DNA of 7,402 nt from an uncultured Bacteroidales bacterium (lineage in GTDB: Bacteria > Bacteroidota > Bacteroidia > Bacteroidales > UBA932), in NCBI GenBank assembly GCA_937901105.1, contig CALCHD010000164.1, positions 1 through 7,402 on the forward strand, in the 5' to 3' direction. Under the pieces are notes generated by a model that ran no database searches, was not told the DNA's origin, and worked only from the letters and a program-made list of their open reading frames with translations. The position numbers and the translations under genes were made by a program. Of this stretch, positions 1 to 5,416 are shown one piece after another; position 1 is the stretch's first letter; each line of letters starts with the position of its first letter.

Positions 1-2580
1 GGAGTTCCTGCTACCAGCGGTGACTGGGCATCTGGAAACATGTCTACAAGTGCGATGTCTAATTTGAATCCTAGTGACATTGAGAGCATTACTGTATTGA
101 AAGATGCTGCTGCTGCTTCATTGTACGGTTCAAGAGCTTCTAACGGTGTTATCCTTATTACCACCAAAAAAGGTAAATCAGGCAAATTGACATCTACATT
201 CAAGGCAAGTGCAGGTTTCTCATACTTTGCTTATGACAACTATCCTTTGGCTTCGGATGCACAGATGGAGGAGCTTCACAGACAGGCATGGTACAACTAC
301 GGTGAGAGAAACCCAAGCAAATGGAAATCTTACGGTTCATTGGATAAATATACTGCAGAAATGGTAGAGAAATACTATCCTGCACGTGACTATGACAAAT
401 ATATCTATAGAGACTGGGAGGATGTCCTTTTCCGTACAGGTATCTCACAGAACTACGAGTACAGCGTATCTGGTGGTGGCGAGAAAGGAAAGATTTATGC
501 TTCAGTAGCTTACACAGACCAGCAGGGTGTTGTTTCAATTGATAACCTTCAGAGATTCTCAACTACTGTAAATGGTGAGACCAATTTGAACAAATACATT
601 AAGATTGGTGCAAACTTGCAGTATTCAAGACAGTTCCAGGAGGGTCACCAGGAGGGTGCTTCAACCAAGGATAACCCATTCTTCATCTGGAAAGTTGTAT
701 TGAACCCTAGATGGCCTTATGCATACAAAGAGGACGGCTCTCTATATCTTGAGAGATGGAACTCATCTTATTCTACAATCAACCCTGTTGCTTCATATAA
801 TGCACAGATCAATGATGCAAAACAGAACCGTTTGATCATCAAAGGTTTTGTAGAGGCTAAATTTACTGACTACCTTACTGCAAAAACAACATTGAGCACT
901 GACTGGCTTTATGTTCATGACAGGTTCGGATGGCTATATGGTCACCCTAACTACACTGCATATAGCGACCAGGGCGGTTACATGTCTGACAGACACAGGA
1001 ATGTAAACAGAACTGTAAGCTCTACAACTTTGAATTTTGACAAGACTTGGGGAGACCACCATGTTTCTGCTTTGGCAGGATGGGAGGCAGAGGAAGAGAA
1101 ATACCATATGACAAGAATTGGTAAGATTGACTTCTCTTATGCAGGTGCTACTGAGTCTATTTTCGGTACCAACTATGAGGATGGCTATGCATACTCTAGA
1201 GAGGAGGGTCTTCTTTCAGCATTGGGAAGCTTGAGCTATGACTACAAGGCCAAATATTATTTGACAGGTACTTTCAGACGTGACGGTTCATCAAGACTTG
1301 CTCCAGAGACCCGTTGGGGTAACTTCTGGTCAGTTTCAGGTTCATGGAGATTCTCAAATGAGGACTTCTTGAAATATGACTGGTTGAATGACGGTAAGTT
1401 GAGAGGATCATACGGTACCAGCGGTACACTTCCTTCAGACTACTTCGGATATATGTCTGTTTATGACTTTGAGCAGTACGGTTCAGCAGGTGCAAGCTAT
1501 CCTGGCAACCTTGCAAACACAGACCTTACTTGGGAGAAGAACAAGAACTGGAACGTGGCAGTTGATGCTACCATCTTTGACAAATATACTTTCACTGTAG
1601 AGTATTTTGAGAAGAAAACTACAGACTTGCTTCTTGATGCAAAAGTTCCTTCAACTACAGGTTTCTCAACAACCCTTACAAACATCGGTTCAATGAGCAA
1701 CAAGGGCTGGGAGATTGCAGTAAATGTTGATATCATTAAGGATAAGGATATTGACCTTTCTGTTGGTGCAAACTGGTCTACAATCAAGAACAAGGTTCTT
1801 GCACTTTCAGAGGAGGGTGAGCAGCAGGTTTCAAACCGTCAGATCTGGAAAGCAGGATACTGCTTCTACCAGTACTACACCAGAGATTATCTAGGAGTAA
1901 ACAAGGAGACAGGTATGCCAATGTATGCTAGAGGTACATTCCACGAGGGTGGCAAACCTGCAAGCGAGGACGTTACACTTAAGAACGGTAAGGTAATTGC
2001 AAAAGGCGAGACTGTTCCTTATGACACTTACAACTACACTCCAACAACCAGAAGCAAGGCTAACTCAATGATCCTTGACGGCAAGACAGCCCTTCCTAAA
2101 GGTTATGGTGGTTTCAATGTAGATTTCAGATATAAGAACTTGTCATTCGTTATGGCATGGTCTTACAAATATGGCAACTACATGTGGGATAACGCAACTG
2201 ATGACCTTTGTGTAGACGGTTACTATTGGTCTCACAGAAATATGCTTAAATCTGAGGTTGATACATGGAGCCCTGAGAACCCTAACGGTTCAATTCCTAT
2301 CCGTATTGCAGACAATACAGAGGGTGGTTACTATGACTCTTCAAGAGCAATCCATAAAGGAGATTTCTTGAGATTGAAGAACCTTACAGTTTCATATACA
2401 TTGCCTAAGACCTTCACACAGAAGTACAGCATCAGCAATGCAAGAGTATATATGGCAGGTGCAAACTTGTTGACATTCTCTGGTTTGCATATTGATCCGG
2501 AGCTTCCATCTGACGGATACTACAACTTCAGTATGCCTGCAATGAGAACTGTAACTCTAGGATTGGAGGTAAGCTTCTAA
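1..2580 (+). CDS. SusC/RagA-family TonB-linked outer membrane transporter, 5'-truncated by window edge
   Basis: The frame is open from base 1, so the ATG at 40 is internal and the true start lies upstream. The visible part is 859 residues. SusC proteins usually run to about 1,000 residues or more, so the signal peptide, the carboxypeptidase-regulatory-like domain and the first part of the plug are probably missing. Visible residues 22-58 (bases 64-174) carry the SusC/RagA signature at the end of the plug, including DIESITVLKDA, LYGSRASNGV and ILITTKKG. The rest looks like a beta barrel: alternating aromatic strands with Gly/Asn/Asp-rich loops, ending in the terminal Phe (TLGLEVSF) expected for outer-membrane barrel insertion. 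In known family members the barrel imports oligosaccharides or peptides using TonB energy, under a SusD lid. A susD partner starts 27 bases after the stop. The substrate cannot be read from the sequence. No frameshift is seen. Arg is encoded mainly by AGA, with some CGT. Confidence 0.96.
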   Translation, partial: GVPATSGDWASGNMSTSAMSNLNPSDIESITVLKDAAAASLYGSRASNGVILITTKKGKSGKLTSTFKASAGFSYFAYDNYPLASDAQMEELHRQAWYNYGERNPSKWKSYGSLDKYTAEMVEKYYPARDYDKYIYRDWEDVLFRTGISQNYEYSVSGGGEKGKIYASVAYTDQQGVVSIDNLQRFSTTVNGETNLNKYIKIGANLQYSRQFQEGHQEGASTKDNPFFIWKVVLNPRWPYAYKEDGSLYLERWNSSYSTINPVASYNAQINDAKQNRLIIKGFVEAKFTDYLTAKTTLSTDWLYVHDRFGWLYGHPNYTAYSDQGGYMSDRHRNVNRTVSSTTLNFDKTWGDHHVSALAGWEAEEEKYHMTRIGKIDFSYAGATESIFGTNYEDGYAYSREEGLLSALGSLSYDYKAKYYLTGTFRRDGSSRLAPETRWGNFWSVSGSWRFSNEDFLKYDWLNDGKLRGSYGTSGTLPSDYFGYMSVYDFEQYGSAGASYPGNLANTDLTWEKNKNWNVAVDATIFDKYTFTVEYFEKKTTDLLLDAKVPSTTGFSTTLTNIGSMSNKGWEIAVNVDIIKDKDIDLSVGANWSTIKNKVLALSEEGEQQVSNRQIWKAGYCFYQYYTRDYLGVNKETGMPMYARGTFHEGGKPASEDVTLKNGKVIAKGETVPYDTYNYTPTTRSKANSMILDGKTALPKGYGGFNVDFRYKNLSFVMAWSYKYGNYMWDNATDDLCVDGYYWSHRNMLKSEVDTWSPENPNGSIPIRIADNTEGGYYDSSRAIHKGDFLRLKNLTVSYTLPKTFTQKYSISNARVYMAGANLLTFSGLHIDPELPSDGYYNFSMPAMRTVTLGLEVSF
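64..174 (+). other. SusC/RagA plug-domain signature region
   Basis: This stretch encodes the conserved signature that separates SusC/RagA transporters from other TonB-dependent receptors. The key residues are N-P-S-D-I-E-S-I-T-V-L-K-D followed by LYGSRASNGV and ITTKKG. It lies at the C-terminal end of the plug, just before the first barrel strands. It is the firmest evidence for the family call on this truncated gene. Confidence 0.93.
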
Positions 2581-2607
2581 TTAGAACCAACTATAATTTA
2601 ATATAAG

Positions 2608-4077
2608 ATGAAAAGATTTATATATAATACAGCAGTTGCGCTGGGTGTAATGTTGGGAGCAGCTTCTTGTGACGGTTTCCTAGACAGAATTCCTACAGAC
2701 TCGGTAGTATCTGAGAGCGCAATGGCAACCTTGGCAGATGCGGAGGTTGTTGCAAATGGCCTTTATACAGACCTTAAATACTACACAATGTATGGCAGCT
2801 ACATTCCATACATGGGTGATATGAGAGGTGATAACCTGTATCCTACAAATGCCAGCGGTACTGGCAGAACTATCTACACTTTGGAGTATGAGCCTGTTCA
2901 GAGCACATACTTTGGAATGTGGCAGAACTATTATACTACAATCATGAGGGCCAATACCCTTATTGCAAATATTGAGACAATCCCTGTAATGAGTTCATCA
3001 GACCAGGCAAAGAAAGATGATATCCTTGGCCAGGCTTTGGCTATCAGGGCTCTTTGTCACTGGGATGTTGCAAGATTGTACGGATATCCTTATATGAAAG
3101 ATAACGGTGCTTCTCTAGGTGCAGTGGTTCTTACAGAGGTTGTTGCTCCATCAGAGTCAAAACTTCCAAGAAATACCGTAGCTGAGACATACGCACAGGT
3201 GGAGCAGGACTTGGCTTTGGCATTGACAAAACTTTCAAAATCAAAGAATGACGGTCACTTCAACTATTGGGCTGCAAGAATGCTTCAGGCAAAAGTTGCT
3301 CTTTATAAAGGTGACTGGCAGACAGCTTTTGAAGCGGCTTCAGAGGTTGTAGAGGATTCTCCTTACAGAATGGTTCCTAATGATGAGTACTTGGCATACT
3401 GGGGCAAGCAGTGTGATGACGAGTCTGTTCTTGAGTTCCTTGTAACCAACACCGGTGACATTGACTCTGACGGCGGTTTCTACACTATGTACCACAATAT
3501 GTGGTTTGATGACAAGGCTGCAGGTGCTGACATCATCCCTAGCAAAGCATGGAAAGACTTGTTTGCAAATACCCCTAACGATGTACGTGCACAGATGATC
3601 GCTTATGACGATCCTGCTACAGGTGCTATCAAATCAGGCGAGTACTGGTTGAAGAAATTCATCGGTAATAAGGACCTTGGCTACACTTTCCGTAGAAACA
3701 ACCCTAGAGTATTCAGAATCACAGATGCTTACCTTATGGCAGCTGAGGCAGCTCTAGAGCTTGCTGGCAAGCAGAGCATTGCTGACGAGTATTTGAACGC
3801 TGTTGTTAAACGTGCAGATCCTACTGCAGCAGACGTAGTTGCAACTCTAGACCGTATTCAGATTGAGCGTCAGAAAGAGTTCATTGGCGAGGGCCACAGA
3901 TTCTTTGACGTGTTGAGAAGAGGCGGCAAGATCATCAAAGATGCAACTTTGGATGACAGAGACTTTGCAGGCAACGTAAGACAGGAGATTGACTGGAATG
4001 ACCATAGAGTGGTTCTTCCTATTTCGCACAACGAGATTATGCTTTATCCTGAATTGCAGCAGAACCCTGGTTATTAA
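2608..4077 (+). CDS. SusD/RagB-family nutrient-binding outer membrane lipoprotein
   Basis: Complete 489-residue protein. Residues 1-20 form a lipoprotein signal peptide: MKRF, a hydrophobic stretch, then a lipobox-like AAS before Cys21. Ala rather than Leu at -3 is a relaxed form. The mature start CDGFLDRIPTDS matches the usual C-x-x-FLD-x-x-P opening of SusD proteins. Residues about 143-160 (ALAIRALCHWDVARLYGY) match the conserved N-terminal helical region (SusD-like/TPR fold). Residues about 419-440 (IERQKEFIGEGHRFFDVLRR) and the C-terminal QNPGY are hallmarks of the SusD_RagB C-terminal domain. In the family, the protein sits on the cell surface as a lid over its SusC barrel and captures the ligand. 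It follows the susC-like gene by 27 bases without a terminator, so the two are almost certainly one transcript. No clear Shine-Dalgarno precedes the ATG; the leader is A/T-rich, which is normal in this phylum. The ligand is unknown. Confidence 0.96.
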   Translation: MKRFIYNTAVALGVMLGAASCDGFLDRIPTDSVVSESAMATLADAEVVANGLYTDLKYYTMYGSYIPYMGDMRGDNLYPTNASGTGRTIYTLEYEPVQSTYFGMWQNYYTTIMRANTLIANIETIPVMSSSDQAKKDDILGQALAIRALCHWDVARLYGYPYMKDNGASLGAVVLTEVVAPSESKLPRNTVAETYAQVEQDLALALTKLSKSKNDGHFNYWAARMLQAKVALYKGDWQTAFEAASEVVEDSPYRMVPNDEYLAYWGKQCDDESVLEFLVTNTGDIDSDGGFYTMYHNMWFDDKAAGADIIPSKAWKDLFANTPNDVRAQMIAYDDPATGAIKSGEYWLKKFIGNKDLGYTFRRNNPRVFRITDAYLMAAEAALELAGKQSIADEYLNAVVKRADPTAADVVATLDRIQIERQKEFIGEGHRFFDVLRRGGKIIKDATLDDRDFAGNVRQEIDWNDHRVVLPISHNEIMLYPELQQNPGY

Positions 4078-4099
4078 AATCTGATATTATACAGGTTAA

Positions 4100-4130
4100 G
4101 GGGGCGGCTTTTAGCCGTCTCCTTTTTTTT
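4100..4130 (+). terminator. Rho-independent terminator after the SusC/SusD pair
   Basis: A 10-base-pair hairpin pairs 4100-4109 with 4113-4122. It is GC-rich with two G-U pairs and has a three-base TTT loop. Eight T residues (4123-4130) follow at once. It lies 22 bases after the susD-like stop codon on the same strand. On the minus strand the hairpin forms but is not followed by a U-run, so it should terminate mainly in the plus direction. Confidence 0.93.
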
Positions 4131-4131
4131 G

Positions 4132-4139
4132 TATATTTG
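4132..4139 (+). promoter_or_regulatory. Candidate Bacteroidota -7 promoter element for the thioredoxin-like gene
   Basis: TATATTTG followed by T matches the Bacteroidota primary-sigma -7 consensus TAnnTTTG(Y) at every fixed position. It begins two bases after the terminator T-run and lies 27 bases upstream of the ATG at 4167, which implies a leader of roughly 20 bases. The -33 box is weak: the only candidate at suitable spacing is TTTT at 4109-4112, 19 bases upstream and inside the terminator hairpin. Placement supports a real promoter, but the sequence is A/T-rich, so a chance match is possible. Confidence 0.55.
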
Positions 4140-4166
4140 TAGCAGAGATAATTAAAATCAGAAGAT

Positions 4167-4763
4167 ATGGCAAAGAGATTTTTTATTGCAATGATTGCCA
4201 TTGCAGCAATTTTGGTTTCATGTAATCCCGACAGTAAAAAAGGTGCAACCGCAGTAGGTGGCGGATCTGGAGTGGAGTCTGCTGAAACAAAGGCGCAGCC
4301 TGCAGCTGACAGCCTGGGCAATATTGTAAAGGTTGGGGATATGGCCCCAGACTTTACCTGTACACTTACAGATGGCAGGCAGGTAACTTTGAGTGACCTT
4401 AAAGGCAAGGTTGTGATGCTCCAGTTCACAGCAAGCTGGTGCGGCGTGTGCAGAAAAGAGATGCCTTTCATTGAGAAGGATATCTGGCTGAGGCATAAAG
4501 ACAACCCCAATTTCGTCCTTATGGGCATAGATAGGGATGAACCGCTTGAAACAGTGCTTAAATTTGCTGAATCTACAGGTGTCACTTATCCGTTGGCATT
4601 GGATCCGGGTGCAGACATCTTTGCAAAATATGCACTCAGGGAGGCTGGAATTACAAGAAATGTCCTTATAGACAAAGAGGGCAAGATTGTGATGCTTACA
4701 CGTCTTTACAAAGAGGATGAGTTTGCACAGCTTGTTGCCAAGATTGACAGCATGCTGCAGTAA
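4167..4763 (+). CDS. TlpA/ResA-like thioredoxin-fold lipoprotein (putative thiol-disulfide oxidoreductase)
   Basis: Complete 198-residue protein. Residues 1-18 are a signal peptide with lipobox LVS before Cys19, so it is predicted to be a membrane-anchored periplasmic lipoprotein. A Gly/Ser/Ala-rich tether (about 20-52) leads to a thioredoxin/AhpC-TSA-type domain. That domain shows the opening VGDMAPDFTCTLTDG (56-70), the strand KVVMLQFTAS, the active site W91-C92-G93-V94-C95, RKEMP after it, and GITRNVLIDKEGKI (161-174). The CxxC pair supports disulfide reduction or exchange, as in TlpA/ResA proteins that reduce periplasmic substrates such as apocytochromes. The substrate here is unknown. 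The residue before the late strand, usually a cis-proline in thioredoxins, is Thr163 in a TRN context. That is an unusual choice and somewhat peroxiredoxin-like. The gene is separated from susCD by a terminator and probably has its own promoter. Its stop codon touches that of the convergent sigma gene. Confidence 0.9.
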   Translation: MAKRFFIAMIAIAAILVSCNPDSKKGATAVGGGSGVESAETKAQPAADSLGNIVKVGDMAPDFTCTLTDGRQVTLSDLKGKVVMLQFTASWCGVCRKEMPFIEKDIWLRHKDNPNFVLMGIDRDEPLETVLKFAESTGVTYPLALDPGADIFAKYALREAGITRNVLIDKEGKIVMLTRLYKEDEFAQLVAKIDSMLQ

Positions 4764-5369
4764 TTACAGGTTGTTCTCCCTTTTGAGAATCTCCTTGGCT
4801 CTCTTAAGGCGTGTCTTTACAGTATTTAGCTCAAGATTAAGTTCTTGGGCTATTTCGTTATATTCATATTCCTTAATGAAACGGAGGATGGCAGGCTCGC
4901 GGTATTTCTCATCCAGGGCATTTATCATTTCTATGAGTGAACGGTATTCCTGGGAGCTGATGAGCTTGTCCTCGGGAGAGTTGCGGATTCCGCTTCCAAT
5001 ATTGGCCAGTGTGTGGAAATTGTCGGGAGTAATGTTTGCACCTATGGAGATTTTCCTTTTTCTGGAGTAGTCTATGGCTATGTTGCGGGCAATGTTGAAC
5101 AGCCAGGTTGAGAACTTGTACTGCGGGTTGTAGGACGGGAGGGACTGGAATGCCTTCTGGAAGGCCTCCTGCACAATGTCCTGCGGTTCCTCTGCCAGTT
5201 CGATGATGCCGTCGGAATTTTTTAGGTGCACTATAAACTCGTTCACATAAAGGCGCAGAGGGTCCTTATGCCGCTCCATGAGAAGGGTGTAGGCGCTCTG
5301 GTCTCCCTCCAGTGCGGCGGTGACCAGCTGTGCGTCAGAAGCCTCTGTCCTTGTGTGGTCCTTATTCAT
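4764..5369 (-). CDS. ECF-type RNA polymerase sigma factor (sigma-70 family, regions 2 and 4)
   Basis: Complete 201-residue protein. Region 2 spans about residues 13-106. It includes AALEGDQSAYTLLMERH (2.1), DIVQEAFQKAF (64-74, the core-binding 2.2 helix) and FSTWLFNIARNIAIDYSRKRK (86-106, the 2.3/2.4 promoter-melting and -10 recognition part). Region 4 spans about 143-198 and ends in a helix-turn-helix, YNEIAQELNLELNTVKTRLK (170-189), that would read the -35 element. There is no region 3, so it is a group 4 (ECF) factor. About nine extra residues, in a segment around 46-58, separate regions 2.1 and 2.2 compared with typical ECF factors. The start is supported by AAGGAG seven bases upstream. 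It lies 47 bases after polA on the same strand, so co-transcription is likely. No anti-sigma gene is visible in the window. Its regulon cannot be inferred, and adjacency to susCD does not show control of them because it is convergent and lacks a FecR-like partner. Confidence 0.93.
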   Translation of the reverse strand: MNKDHTRTEASDAQLVTAALEGDQSAYTLLMERHKDPLRLYVNEFIVHLKNSDGIIELAEEPQDIVQEAFQKAFQSLPSYNPQYKFSTWLFNIARNIAIDYSRKRKISIGANITPDNFHTLANIGSGIRNSPEDKLISSQEYRSLIEMINALDEKYREPAILRFIKEYEYNEIAQELNLELNTVKTRLKRAKEILKRENNL

Positions 5370-5376
5370 AAGTATG

Positions 5377-5382
5377 CTCCTT
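5377..5382 (-). promoter_or_regulatory. Shine-Dalgarno site for the sigma factor gene
   Basis: On the minus strand AAGGAG precedes the ATG (5369-5367) with a seven-base spacer. A near-perfect Shine-Dalgarno sequence at ideal spacing is uncommon in Bacteroidota, and none is apparent before the two complete plus-strand genes here. It fixes the start codon and suggests that translation of this distal gene depends on its own ribosome entry rather than only on coupling to polA. Confidence 0.65.
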
Positions 5383-5416
5383 GTCTGTAAGCTTTGATGT
5401 AATTGGTGCTACGTAA

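Noticed and set aside
40..42. ATG at 40 as the start of the SusC-like gene
   Set aside because: The same frame is open to base 1 and the upstream residues fit plug-domain sequence. Starting here would leave a SusC without signal peptide or most of its plug.
1425..1437. GTACC-AGC-GGTAC inverted repeat inside the SusC-like gene as an operator or recombination site
   Set aside because: It is short, lies within codons for YGTSGT, and no second copy or flanking signal was found. A chance result of codon choice is the simpler explanation.
4037..4585. 182-codon minus-strand open frame across the susD end and the thioredoxin-like gene
   Set aside because: It lies opposite a clear lipoprotein gene and crosses the terminator and promoter region. 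Its product has no recognisable domain, so it is a shadow frame.
4774..4789. TTCTC/GAGAA inverted repeat near the convergent gene ends as a bidirectional terminator
   Set aside because: The stem is only five base pairs, it lies inside the sigma coding sequence, and there is no U-run on either strand.
5370..5416. A promoter for the sigma gene in the polA-sigma gap
   Set aside because: No TAnnTTTG element is present on the minus strand of this 47-base gap. Only a near miss with wrong spacing occurs on the other strand.
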